Part shown: positions 52,562-61,126 of the stretch, one piece after another
Layout: each line of letters starts with the position of its first letter
Numbering within the stretch: position 1 is the first letter of the stretch
Assembly: GCF_002197845.1 (NCBI RefSeq)
Contig: NZ_NIDE01000014.1
Coordinates: 248,001 to 312,000 of the forward strand
Reading direction: 5' to 3'
DNA from: Fimbriiglobus ruber
GTDB taxonomy: Bacteria; Planctomycetota; Planctomycetia; Gemmatales; Gemmataceae
DNA: 64,000 bases
The notes under the pieces: generated by a model
What the model saw: only the letters and a program-made list of their open reading frames with translations
Database searches by the model: none
Told to the model about the DNA's origin: nothing
Translations under genes and position numbers: made by a program

Positions 52562-52743
52562 CGGTCCGCACACGGACGCCGGCCGCGCCGTGACACCAGA
52601 CGTTCGCCCGCAAAAATTCCCGCCGTTTCGCCAAACCGAGTGGAGGTCGAACGGCTCGCTTGACGATAGTGAACATGCGTACAATATCCCGCGGTGCCGC
52701 GGGATTTGTGGTTTGCCCTCAACCCTGGTCGAGAGAGTTTGAC

Positions 52744-53274
52744 ATGATCCGACGTATGCTGACCGCCTGCCTGCTGCTCGTGACCCTCGTCGTGGGAGCC
52801 CGCGCCGGCGACGCGCCGGCCAAGACCACGCCCGCCCAAGCCGGCCTGGAAAAGCTGAAAGCGTTGGCCGGCACCTGGGTGGAAGCCGACAAGGACGGCA
52901 AGCCGACGGACAAGGTCGTCTCGATCATCCGGCTCACGGCGGGCGGGTCGACCGTCCACGAGACGATCTTCCCGGGTCAGCCGATGGAAATGGTGTCCGT
53001 CTACCACCTGGACGGCCCGGACCTGGTCATGACCCACTACTGTGTTCTGGGCAACCAGCCGCGGATGAAGGCCGACCCGAAGTCGGCCACGAACGAGATC
53101 CGGTTCGAGTTCGCCGGCGGGGCGAACCTGGACCCGGCCAAAGACAAGCACATGCACGAGGCGACGCTCAAGTTCCTCGACGCCGACCACATCGAACTGG
53201 TCGGGACCGCCTGGGCCGACGGCAAGGCGTGCCCCGAGCACTGCGGCCAGATGAAACTCGTCCGCAAGAAGTAG
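52744..53274 (+). CDS. Secreted protein, 176 aa
   Basis: The leader MIRRMLTACLLLVTLVVGARAG is a signal peptide. The mature part (AGLEKLKALAGTWVEADKDGKPTDKVVSIIRLTAGGSTVHETIFPG; MEMVSVYHLDGPDLVMTHYCVLGNQPRM; EHCGQMKLVRKK) looks like a lipocalin or DUF1579-type beta-barrel with GTW near the start. A strong terminator hairpin lies 45 bases after its stop. The preceding VOC gene is in the same direction but is 182 bases away. Ligand unknown. Confidence 0.8.
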   Translation: MIRRMLTACLLLVTLVVGARAGDAPAKTTPAQAGLEKLKALAGTWVEADKDGKPTDKVVSIIRLTAGGSTVHETIFPGQPMEMVSVYHLDGPDLVMTHYCVLGNQPRMKADPKSATNEIRFEFAGGANLDPAKDKHMHEATLKFLDADHIELVGTAWADGKACPEHCGQMKLVRKK

Positions 53275-53318
53275 TCTGGATGGATGGCAGGGACAGCCGG
53301 TTGGCACGATAGTGAAAG

Positions 53319-53352
53319 GGGCGTGGGGTTCACTCCGGTGGACCCCACGCCC
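53319..53352. terminator. Strong hairpin after secreted gene
   Basis: GGGCGTGGGGTTCAC (53319-53333), loop TCCG, then GTGGACCCCACGCCC (53338-53352), with one mismatch in the stem. It ends the transcript of the gene stopping at 53274. A short T-run (GTTTAA) follows the second arm. The following ~230 bases before the next gene are empty. Confidence 0.7.
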
Positions 53353-53583
53353 GTTTAAGGAGCAAGAGGGGTCGGTATTCGGCTCACCCGACAAAAGCAT
53401 TTCCCGGGGCACTATAAGCGGCCGTAAATTCGGAGATCGGGCACAAATCGCGGGATACCAACCCGGTCGCTCAACGTTCCCAAGCTAACGAAAAACCCCA
53501 TCGCGTCGAGCGTCAGCCACTGGTAGGATGAGAACAGCAGATGCCCACTTGCCTTCCCGAGCCGACGAGAGAGCAGAATTCCC

Positions 53584-53946
53584 ATGCCTCCTGGAATAGT
53601 TTCGCTGATTCAGACGGGCAGTTCTTCCAGCGGTGGCGGGGAGGGGGAGCTGAGTCGGTTAATCCAGCGTCTGTTCAGCGTGGTCAACACCTGGGTCAGA
53701 AGCCAGAGTGCGAGGGTATCGGAAGCCTATCTCGTGCCAGAACCTGACGGCCTAATGCTTTACGTGATCGGCCGTCAGGAAGCGTATGACTTCGACCTCA
53801 GTCGGGAACTCTCCGAATTCGCCGGTCGTTCGACCGATCTGGGACTGGATCTGAACACCACGCTGCTCCCTGCAAGTACTCCGGAAGAACTCGGGGCATT
53901 TTTCGACCCCCTTCGCGGTCCGGCGATCCGCATTCCAGCAGAGTGA
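53584..53946 (+). CDS. Hypothetical protein, 120 aa, accessory cassette gene 1
   Basis: A 120-residue cytoplasmic protein starting MPPGIVSLIQTGSSSSGGGEGELSRLIQRLFSVVNTWV. A Gly/Ser-rich N-terminal linker leads to a helical region, then a beta-rich half (AYLVPEPDGLMLYVIGRQEAYDFDLSRELSEFA). No family recognised. The next gene begins 5 bases after the stop, so they are co-transcribed and may work together. The pair could be a small antitoxin-toxin-like unit given the HEPN-like partner, but this is inference. GC content appears lower than in flanking genes. Confidence 0.6.
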   Translation: MPPGIVSLIQTGSSSSGGGEGELSRLIQRLFSVVNTWVRSQSARVSEAYLVPEPDGLMLYVIGRQEAYDFDLSRELSEFAGRSTDLGLDLNTTLLPASTPEELGAFFDPLRGPAIRIPAE

Positions 53947-53950
53947 AGCC

Positions 53951-54379
53951 GTGCCGAGTTCCGCCGAGCACCAAACGAAGTACCAAGAGAATCGGACCCA
54001 CCTCGATACCGGAGGACCGGGCGGTGGACCGCTTGCCGCAGGTAGCGCGAGTTGGGCTGCGGTCGTCGCGTTCTACGCGGCTTTGCACCTTGTTGAGCGG
54101 CTTGCGTCGAGGCAAAACCTCCACCACCAACCGCCCGGTGCTCACGGGCAACGGGCCCGATGGCTCCGAAGCCACCGCCAGCATCGAGTTATCTCTGCCG
54201 CTTTCAACGATCTGCGAACCGCCTCAGAAATCGCCCGCTACGGAACTGTAAACCAATTCGCCCGCGCCTATCCCGGAAACAGCGTCCAAACGATTCTCAT
54301 CGACCAGCACTTAATAGCGATTGAGACCTACGTGAACAACGTGTTCCTCCCTCCCGCCCCGCCAGCGCCGCGTGCCTGA
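53951..54379 (+). CDS. HEPN-like protein, accessory cassette gene 2
   Basis: A 142-residue, mostly helical protein with a GTG start 5 bases after the previous gene. SWAAVVAFYAALHLVERL and FNDLRTASEIARYG resemble HEPN domains (for instance of the HEPN/MNT or HepT type), where a paired helix bundle holds an RX4-6H RNase motif. The RSHRQH around residues 73-78 could be that motif, but the assignment is tentative. HEPN proteins are often toxins or nucleic-acid defence components. The C-terminus is Pro/Ala-rich. Confidence 0.5.
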   Translation: MPSSAEHQTKYQENRTHLDTGGPGGGPLAAGSASWAAVVAFYAALHLVERLASRQNLHHQPPGAHGQRARWLRSHRQHRVISAAFNDLRTASEIARYGTVNQFARAYPGNSVQTILIDQHLIAIETYVNNVFLPPAPPAPRA

Positions 54380-54474
54380 TGCGTCTCAAGAGAGACGCGA
54401 ACCCACCAAGCGTCGAAGATGTCATGTAATTGAGCGTCTTTTCACCGACTGAGCAGATACGACTGGGAAACGAG

Positions 54475-55338
54475 ATGATCTCTCTCGATTTCTTATCGGA
54501 CTTCATAAAGCGAATTCTGACTCCGGAGTGGGGCAAGGCTGAGATCGCAAAACCCTTCGCGGACCGCCATCCCGTGATGCAGTGGTACGACAGTGTCTGC
54601 CGTCTTCAGGCAAAACAGATGGCGAGGTCGTCCGGCGGTATGTCGCGATTGGAACCCAACGGCGCAACTCGGGCTTACTTCACTCTCGCACACGACTTGC
54701 ACACACTCACCAGCGCGTGCGGACCGCAGGATCGCCTCATTGAACGGCTCAAACACCGAGACCAATTCCAAGGTGCTCGCCACGAACTCTTCGCCATCGC
54801 AACGGTCGTCCGTGCTGGGTACCACATCCAATTCGAAAACGAAACGGATCGATCGGTGAAGCACGCCGAGTTCGTTGCCACACACCGCGAAACCAGGCAG
54901 CAAATCAACGTCGAGGCAAAAAGCAAACATCGTGCTGGTGTGCTCGGGTACGCCGGCGAGCGAGTTCCCGACGAGCAACTCGACCTCGTGCCGAACCGGC
55001 TCGTGAACAAGGCGATAAAGAAGCCGATAACGAACCCGTTCGTGATTTTCATTGACCTGAATCTCCCGCCACTTCCACACGACCCTCTGTCAGCGGACTG
55101 GCTTGAGAGGGTTGCCGCACCGTTGGTTCGCGATCGCGACAGGAAAGGAGAGCCCGACCCCTGGAACCTGTTGTTGCTTTCGAACTTTCCGGACCACTAC
55201 GCCGATGACGATGCATCGCATCCGAGGGGATATGTGAACGGTGTCTTCGGCAAGAATCCCGTTCACGCAGTGGCACACCCAGAGGCTTTCACCGCGATCG
55301 TTGATGCCGCACTTCAATACGGAAGCTTGCCGCAGTAG
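54475..55338 (+). CDS. Possible PD-(D/E)XK-like nuclease, accessory cassette gene 3
   Basis: A 287-residue protein (MISLDFLSDFIKRIL...). The central part reads HELFAIATVVRAGYHIQFENETDRSVKHAEFVATHRE followed by INVEAKSKHRAG. The spacing of Glu, acidic residue and ExK resembles a PD-(D/E)XK nuclease core, but the usual Asp is replaced (HAEF), so this is tentative. The C-terminal half has conserved-looking FVIFIDLNLPPLP and NLLLLSNFP. The gene lies about 95 bases after the HEPN-like gene on the same strand. I chose ATG 54475; an earlier TTG at 54430 is possible. Confidence 0.5.
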   Translation: MISLDFLSDFIKRILTPEWGKAEIAKPFADRHPVMQWYDSVCRLQAKQMARSSGGMSRLEPNGATRAYFTLAHDLHTLTSACGPQDRLIERLKHRDQFQGARHELFAIATVVRAGYHIQFENETDRSVKHAEFVATHRETRQQINVEAKSKHRAGVLGYAGERVPDEQLDLVPNRLVNKAIKKPITNPFVIFIDLNLPPLPHDPLSADWLERVAAPLVRDRDRKGEPDPWNLLLLSNFPDHYADDDASHPRGYVNGVFGKNPVHAVAHPEAFTAIVDAALQYGSLPQ

Positions 55339-55466
55339 TTTGACCATATCTAGCAGAAGGCCGGATCGCGTTTTATGCGAGTCGAGCCGCCGTCTCGCCA
55401 CCCGCAAGTTGGGACGAAAAAGAAGCATCCACATTCAGGTACTCGACGACGGCGAAGAGTCCGAGA

Positions 55467-55898
55467 CTATTGCGGTGCCGGCGCGACCCGCTGGTCCCAA
55501 AACGGGGGTTTCAGCGCAATAAATGCAAAAAATGCCCACATCCGCCAAGACCCGGCAATCGCGGAGACCCGCCCGTCCCAAAACGGGGGTTTCAGCGCAA
55601 TAAATGCAAAAAATGCTCCCAGGCGGCACGGCTCGACTAACCACGCGCCCCCGGCCGCGAACGCCAGATCGATCAGGTAGCCATGCGCCTCAAGCCAGGT
55701 GGTCCCCAACCGGCGGACCGCGCCGGCCGGGAGGGGGTGTTCCTCGGGCGCCGGCCGCGGCATCGGGGCGACCGCGACTCGCGGCCCGACAGCACTCGCC
55801 GGGCGGTCGTGAGGGTCCGACCGCTCCCGGGTCAAGCCCGTGAGAACGACACCGGGGAAGAAACAACAGACGAGCAGTCGCGGTCGCGCAGTAGACAT
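55467..55898 (-). pseudogene. Truncated N-terminal copy of the WD40 gene at 55961, fused to repeat DNA
   Basis: From ATG 55898 the first ~78 residues (MSTARPRLLVCCFFPGVVLTGLTRERSDPHDRPASAVG...) match the start of the next gene (MSIARLRLLVCCLLPGVVLTG...). Similarity ends at AAGGAWLVEP. The frame then reads through the two repeat units (AFFAFIALKPPFWD twice), which are not protein-like, and stops at 55467. The upstream non-coding bases (TGATCCCACGGTCCGAGGATCGCT) are also duplicated. This is a 5' fragment of a gene duplication whose breakpoint coincides with the 59-bp repeat pair. Confidence 0.8.
55496..55635. repeat. Second pair of the 59-bp repeat family, 81-bp period
   Basis: Units start at 55496 and 55577 (CCCAAAACGGGGGTTTC, then AGCGCAATAAATGCAAAAAATGC). 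They differ from the 4211-4349 pair by a few bases. The second ends GGCGGCACGGCTCG as in the first locus; the first unit has a degenerate 3' end. The pair lies exactly where the truncated WD40 copy stops. Period and orientation match the first locus, so this is one repeat family carried as doublets. Confidence 0.9.
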
Positions 55899-55960
55899 GA
55901 GTGATCCCACGGTCCGAGGATCGCTTCAGTATAATCGAGATATCTCGATTTCTTTACCCA

Positions 55961-58723
55961 CTACTTCGCCACGAGTCGGGCGAGGGCGGCCTTGGCCTCC
56001 TCGGTGAGGCGAGCCCCGCCCGCGCCCGTGGCCCAATATTCGAGCAACTTCACGGCGTCCGGCGTGTCGGCCCACTCGACCACTTCGAGCGCCCGAGTAA
56101 GGACCGGGTCCGGGCCGCCCGGCGGTTGGTGGCCGATTCGGGTGACGAGGTCTTGGGCCCGGCGGGCGACTTCAGCCGACGTGGCGTCCCGGGCAGCCGT
56201 TTGCAGCGCGGGGATGACGGTCCGGCCGATCTTCTCAAGTTCTTTCCCAGCTCGTTCCCGCTTGAGGAAGTCGTCTGCGTCCAGGTCGGCGAGGAACCGG
56301 CCCACGGCTGCGGGATCGGGCGGCGCGACCGGGGAAATCTTGGCCCGGAGCAGGGGAAGCGATATGTCCGGGTACTGAGCCAGGAGGCGGACGGCCTGGA
56401 ACGCGGTTGGGGCATCGTCCGAGGTGAGAGCGGTCCACGCCCGTGTGAGCCCGGCGGCGTCCGGCCGGGGTTGCGGGTCGGTCAGATCGCCACGGAGATC
56501 CCAGAGTATGTGCGGGATGCTGGGGTGCCTGCTGAATAAAAATCGCCCGCGGGACGAGAGTGCCACCCACTTGAACGGCTCATAGCAGACGAACCGGTGA
56601 CGTTCACGCCCGGTTTCTGACTCGTAAATGCGGATCGTATATCCGGCGCCCTCTTTCTGGTTCCACCACGCGGCTAACATCCGTCCGTTCCGGCTCATCG
56701 TGGTACACGCCCGTTCCGGGAGGCGAACCTGGCGAGAACTCAGGCAGCCGAAAACGACACCCCATTCTTCGACGTGCTGGGTCGTGGGGGCCCAGGGATA
56801 TTGTGATTCCTCGGTACGGAGCGTGAAACGACCGTTGTTCTCCCAATGAAAACGCTTGCCCGCGTCTGAAGGTAGGAGGCGAACGCGCTGCCAGGTTGTG
56901 GTTTCTAGAATGGTCGCGTTCCCGACAAGGTCGCTACCCCCGATCGGTTCATTCTGCCGACACCGGCAATGCACGTAACGGCCATCCGATGAAAGACCAC
57001 CCCAGGGTCTAAGTGCGTTTGGAGATAGCGGCCCAAAACCAAGTCCCGGCTGTAGCTTTCCGGTCGCCACATCATAAACGCGAAAAAAATCATCCGCGCA
57101 TATAAGTAACTGCTTGCTATTTGTTCCGAATCCGAGCAATGACTCGTGTTCGTCCGTAGTTGACACCCGGGCGACTTCCCGGTCCGTTGCGGAATCTCTT
57201 ACGCTATACACGTGCGGTTTTTGGAAGCTCGCTTCCAGCCGATCAATCTTCAGTCGGCCGTCTGCGGAGTGGACCGTCAGATCCAAAATTTTTTCAAGCA
57301 ATCGTCGGGTCTTATCGTCCGATTTCTTTTCCCGTGAGACCTGATCCGTGACCAGATCCCGGGTAATAATTTCGCCACCATTCGTCTCGGTCACGTTAAG
57401 CTGGCGATCATCGTATAGAAAATTCGGGACCCTAATTTCGTCCAGGTGGTCTGAAAGAGAATAGGGGGCCAAGTCGCTTCCATTTCTCGTATCGTAGAGC
57501 CGAATCCCATCGCCACTTATTGCGCCAGGTTGATTTCCTACGGCCATGAGCCTTCCGTTCGGGGAGAACGCGACCGGCGGCGGGATACTCGACGCAACAG
57601 CCCAACTCCACAACGCTCCGCTCAGATTTGCGGACCGCAATGTTCCGGTTGCCGGGTCGAAATGGAGAATCGAAAAAGATTGCGGCATGTGTCGTGCCAC
57701 CGCGCGCATTTGCAATTCAGCCGTGGTTTTCGGGGGCTCCGGCTCGGGCGACGTTTGCCAGCCCCAAAGTGCGACCGTCTTGCCGTCCGGGGTGTAGTAT
57801 GGCCGGAAGTGAACCGACGAGTTGATGTCGAACAGGCGACGAACGCGGAGCGGGTACAGGCCCCAGACGGCGACCCCTTTCCCGTCGACGGTCGTGCCAA
57901 CAGCGATCGACTGGCTGTCCGGCGAGAACGCTGGGGTTCCCGGGCCGCCCTCTTGGCCGGGGACTGCGAACAACATCTCCCCGGTCTTCGCATTCAACAT
58001 GCGCAAACCAGCGTCCGGCCCGTGGGTGGTCAGGGCGACCGTCCGACCGTCCGGTGAGACGACCACCCCCCGCGGCAGTGTCGCCGGGTTCGGTTGATAA
58101 CTCCAGAGCCGCCGGCCGGTCAAGGTGTCGAACTTGAGCAGTGGGGGGCGATCACCGACCACATACAACGCGGTTCCGTCCGGACTGTACGCCGAACAAC
58201 TCGGGCCGCGTTCCAAACCCTCGATCGGGATGCGGGCGAGTTCCAGGCCGGTCAGGGTGTCGTACCGCCGGATGGTCACGGCGGCTTGAAGTGGTCCGGG
58301 CTCGTTTGTCGTTAACCAGCGCGAGGCGACAACGGAAAGTATCCGGTTATCCGGTAAAATATGGGGGGATCGGTATGCCGTAGGGTCGCCGTCTCCGAAC
58401 CGCCGGACGACTCCGCCCGTGCGCACGTCCCAGATACGAATACCCCCGTCCTCGCACCCGACCAACCAGGCATCGCCGGCCGCGAAGGTCAACTCGGTGA
58501 CTGTGCCATGCGCCTCAAGCCAGGTGGTCCCGAACCGGCGAACTGCGCCAACCGGCAGAGGGTGTTCTTTGGGCGCCGGCCGCGGCATCGGGGCGACCGC
58601 TACCCGCGGCCCGATAGCGTTCGCCGGGCGGTCGTGAGGGTCCGACCGCTCCCGGGTCAAGCCCGTGAGAACGACACCGGGGAGGAGGCAGCAGACGAGC
58701 AGTCGCAGTCGTGCAATAGACAT
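55961..58723 (-). CDS. Secreted WD40-repeat protein with C-terminal helical domain, 920 aa
   Basis: A signal peptide (MSIARLRLLVCCLLPGVVLTGLT) is followed by about 700 residues of degenerate WD40-like repeats (TFAAGDAWLVGCEDGGIRIWDVRTGGV; LDTLTGLELARI; FSPDSQSIAVGTTVDG) making one or two beta-propellers. The C-terminal ~180 residues (LTRAWTALTSDDAPTAFQAVRLLAQYP; FLADLDADDFLKRERAGKELEKIG) form the HEAT-like tail common to Gemmata WD40 proteins. Probably an exported scaffold or sensor. A truncated copy of its first part lies just downstream of its stop (55467-55898). Function unknown. Confidence 0.85.
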   Translation of the reverse strand: MSIARLRLLVCCLLPGVVLTGLTRERSDPHDRPANAIGPRVAVAPMPRPAPKEHPLPVGAVRRFGTTWLEAHGTVTELTFAAGDAWLVGCEDGGIRIWDVRTGGVVRRFGDGDPTAYRSPHILPDNRILSVVASRWLTTNEPGPLQAAVTIRRYDTLTGLELARIPIEGLERGPSCSAYSPDGTALYVVGDRPPLLKFDTLTGRRLWSYQPNPATLPRGVVVSPDGRTVALTTHGPDAGLRMLNAKTGEMLFAVPGQEGGPGTPAFSPDSQSIAVGTTVDGKGVAVWGLYPLRVRRLFDINSSVHFRPYYTPDGKTVALWGWQTSPEPEPPKTTAELQMRAVARHMPQSFSILHFDPATGTLRSANLSGALWSWAVASSIPPPVAFSPNGRLMAVGNQPGAISGDGIRLYDTRNGSDLAPYSLSDHLDEIRVPNFLYDDRQLNVTETNGGEIITRDLVTDQVSREKKSDDKTRRLLEKILDLTVHSADGRLKIDRLEASFQKPHVYSVRDSATDREVARVSTTDEHESLLGFGTNSKQLLICADDFFRVYDVATGKLQPGLGFGPLSPNALRPWGGLSSDGRYVHCRCRQNEPIGGSDLVGNATILETTTWQRVRLLPSDAGKRFHWENNGRFTLRTEESQYPWAPTTQHVEEWGVVFGCLSSRQVRLPERACTTMSRNGRMLAAWWNQKEGAGYTIRIYESETGRERHRFVCYEPFKWVALSSRGRFLFSRHPSIPHILWDLRGDLTDPQPRPDAAGLTRAWTALTSDDAPTAFQAVRLLAQYPDISLPLLRAKISPVAPPDPAAVGRFLADLDADDFLKRERAGKELEKIGRTVIPALQTAARDATSAEVARRAQDLVTRIGHQPPGGPDPVLTRALEVVEWADTPDAVKLLEYWATGAGGARLTEEAKAALARLVAK

Positions 58724-58799
58724 GAGCGATCCCACGGTCCGAGGATCGCTCCAGTATAAACTCCGGGCGTGCCGTCGTGGTGCGATTACTCCGGGCGCA

Positions 58800-60161
58800 C
58801 TACTGCAGTTCCGCCGGCATCTCGCCGCTGTAGCTGGCCCACAGGGCGTCGATCGGGTGCGCGACCCACATGTCCGGCGAGACCTTCTTCAAGTGACGGG
58901 TGATCTGCATCAGACACCCGACGTTCCCGGTGAACAAGGCCCGTGCGCCGGTCGCCTTGATGTTCTCCGCCTTGCGGTCGCCGAGTTTCTCGGCCATCTC
59001 GGGTTGGGTCAGGTTGTAGCTGCCGGCCGCCCCGCAGCAGAGTTCGGTCTCGTTCAGCGGGACGAGTTCGAGGCCGGGGATCATTTCGAGCAAGGCGCGG
59101 GGTTGCTTCTGGATCTGCTGGGCGTGCCGCAGGTGGCAGGCGTCGTGGTAGGTCGCCTTGATCCGCAGCGGGTGGGTCGGCTTGATCGCCCCGAGTTCGT
59201 ACAGGAACTCGCTGATGTCCTTGACCTTCGCGTTGAACCGGGCGGCCGCCTCGGCTTGCGGGTGGTGGTGCATCATGTGGGCGTAGTCCTTCAGCATCGC
59301 CCCGCAGCCGGCCGCGTTGGTGATGACCGCGTCCACGTCCTTCCAGTTCGGGTCGGTCGCCCCGAACACCTCGCAGTTCTCGGCCGCGAGGTTCATCGCC
59401 TCCTTTTCCGCCCCGCTGTGGTAGTGCAGCGCGCCGCAGCAGACCTGCCCGCGCGGGATGATGACCTCGCAGCCGTTTTTCTGGAGGACTTTCGCGGTCG
59501 CGTAGTTGGTCTGCGGGTAGAGGGCGTCGGCCACGCAGCCGAGGAAGAGGGCGACCCGCGCCCGCTTCGGCCCCTCGGCCGGCAACACCTCGGGGAGCGA
59601 CCCGTAGTGCGACTTCAGGGCGGGCAGCATTCCGTGCATCGTGCGGAGGGACTTGGGCAGCAGGTTCAGCGCGCCGGACTTCCGCGTCAGCCAGTCGAGC
59701 CCGGTCCACTGGGCGAGCCGCGCGGGGACCAGGGCGAACCGGGTCTTGGCCCGCGACGGGAAGATCTTGAACAGCATCCACCGTTGGATCGCGTTCAACG
59801 CGGCGGTCGCCCGGCCGGGTTCGATCTCGGCCATGTGGGCCCGGAACGGCTCGATCAGCTTGCCGTACTGCACGCCAGACGGGCAGGCGGTCTCGCACGC
59901 CCGGCAGTTCAGGCAGAGGTCGAGGTGGCCCTTGACCGTCTCGTCGAGTTCGAGCGCGCCGTCGATGACCTGGCGCATGAGGTAGATTCGCCCGCGGGGC
60001 GAGTCGGCCTCGTTCCCCGTCTCCACGTACGTCGGGCAGGCAGCCGTGCAGAGCCCGCAGTGGACGCAGTCGAGGACCAACTCGTAATCGAGCTTCGGCC
60101 CGTCCCCCGGCTTGTGCGGGAGGACCGGGAGGGCGGTTTTTTCACTGGCGGTGGTGGACAT
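58800..60161 (-). CDS. glcF: Glycolate oxidase iron-sulfur subunit
   Basis: A 453-residue protein with two [4Fe-4S] ferredoxin-type sites: CVHCGLCTAACP (Cys32, 35, 38, 42) and CLNCRACETACP (Cys83, 86, 89, 93). Two CCG domains (cysteine-rich, as in heterodisulfide reductase and GlcF) follow, seen as GQVCCGALHYHSG and ELCCGAAGSYNL. GlcF transfers electrons from the GlcD/GlcE flavoprotein that oxidises glycolate. No glcD or glcE is in the window, so partners must be elsewhere. The WD40 gene lies upstream of nothing shared; both are on the minus strand but are 76 bases apart at the stop side. Confidence 0.92.
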   Translation of the reverse strand: MSTTASEKTALPVLPHKPGDGPKLDYELVLDCVHCGLCTAACPTYVETGNEADSPRGRIYLMRQVIDGALELDETVKGHLDLCLNCRACETACPSGVQYGKLIEPFRAHMAEIEPGRATAALNAIQRWMLFKIFPSRAKTRFALVPARLAQWTGLDWLTRKSGALNLLPKSLRTMHGMLPALKSHYGSLPEVLPAEGPKRARVALFLGCVADALYPQTNYATAKVLQKNGCEVIIPRGQVCCGALHYHSGAEKEAMNLAAENCEVFGATDPNWKDVDAVITNAAGCGAMLKDYAHMMHHHPQAEAAARFNAKVKDISEFLYELGAIKPTHPLRIKATYHDACHLRHAQQIQKQPRALLEMIPGLELVPLNETELCCGAAGSYNLTQPEMAEKLGDRKAENIKATGARALFTGNVGCLMQITRHLKKVSPDMWVAHPIDALWASYSGEMPAELQ

Positions 60162-60451
60162 ATTGTGAGCCGCGGGGCGGGGGTGGTGCGGGTTACTGGC
60201 ACTACTGACATCATAAGGCGTGACGATACAATCGGTTACGCTCTCCGGTCGACGAGTTAAAATATCCGATTGCGAGAGTACCGATCCCGGTTAGCCTGTG
60301 CTTACGTTCCGGTCCAGACATTCTTTGCGTGGTGGCACAAGCCGTATGAGCTTATCTCGTTGTGCCGCTCCGACGCCCTTCGATGGAAGGAATGGAAGTC
60401 AGCGCACAACTTGATAAACTAGACTCTTAAAATAACTACTGGTGGGCAGTA

Positions 60452-61126
60452 ATGGCCAGTAATTCCTTTTCGGAAACCGAGTACAGGCTGGCCGTTCGCT
60501 TTTCTCAGGGGTATCGCTTTCTCGATCTCTGTGGCGAGGCCTTGGTACGACTCGAACAGAGTCTTGAGAAAGATTGGATTCCGGCCGAAATTTCTCCCAA
60601 AGGTGGTAATCTTCGGAACGACGCGATTGGTTTAACTGCCGTATTTAACTCGGAATTGATGGCGATTAATCAGGCGAGATTCCTGTCATTTGATTTGTTT
60701 CGACAGGAAGCTTGCATATTTCAAGATGTTTTGAAGTCGACGTTTAAGATCGACAGGCTCGTTGCCCCCGCCTTCGCAGTGGCCTTTCAGCGACAGTTTC
60801 AGTTTGACGATGTTCAGGCGGCCGAAGAGACCTTGATGTCTTTGGGAATCGTGGAAATCCCGCCGAAGCTCAGGCGGACGTTGGGAGACAAACTGGAGGG
60901 ACAGAGTTTCACCATTTCGTCGCACACGGGAGACGTTTGGAACCAGTTGCCGGTCGACATCAAGCGGCGAGTCGAATGCAAAACGGTAAAGCAGATCCCG
61001 TCCAAGCCGTTCGACGAAAGGTTGCTGCGACGGGCGAAGATGCTGCCGAGCAAGCAGCAGGATGCCATTCGTGCGCTACACGCACTCCGTCAGAAACTGT
61101 TCTTTCCGCGAATTCGTCGCTGTTAA
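60452..61126 (+). CDS. Protein of unknown function, 3' end probably replaced by a transposon
   Basis: A 224-residue frame (MASNSFSETEYRLAVRFSQGYRFLDLCGEALVRL...). The sequence is helical and has lower GC than its neighbours, suggesting horizontal transfer. The transposon inverted end begins at about 61083, so the last ~14 codons (from ALRQKLFFPRIRRC) derive from the element. The original protein was probably longer. No family recognised. The gene has no visible strong ribosome site. It may be non-functional after insertion. Confidence 0.5.
   Translation: MASNSFSETEYRLAVRFSQGYRFLDLCGEALVRLEQSLEKDWIPAEISPKGGNLRNDAIGLTAVFNSELMAINQARFLSFDLFRQEACIFQDVLKSTFKIDRLVAPAFAVAFQRQFQFDDVQAAEETLMSLGIVEIPPKLRRTLGDKLEGQSFTISSHTGDVWNQLPVDIKRRVECKTVKQIPSKPFDERLLRRAKMLPSKQQDAIRALHALRQKLFFPRIRRC

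Noticed and set aside
55496-55635. CRISPR-like array
   Set aside because: Only two units per locus, 59-bp units with ~21-bp spacers, no cas genes, and the same doublet elsewhere.
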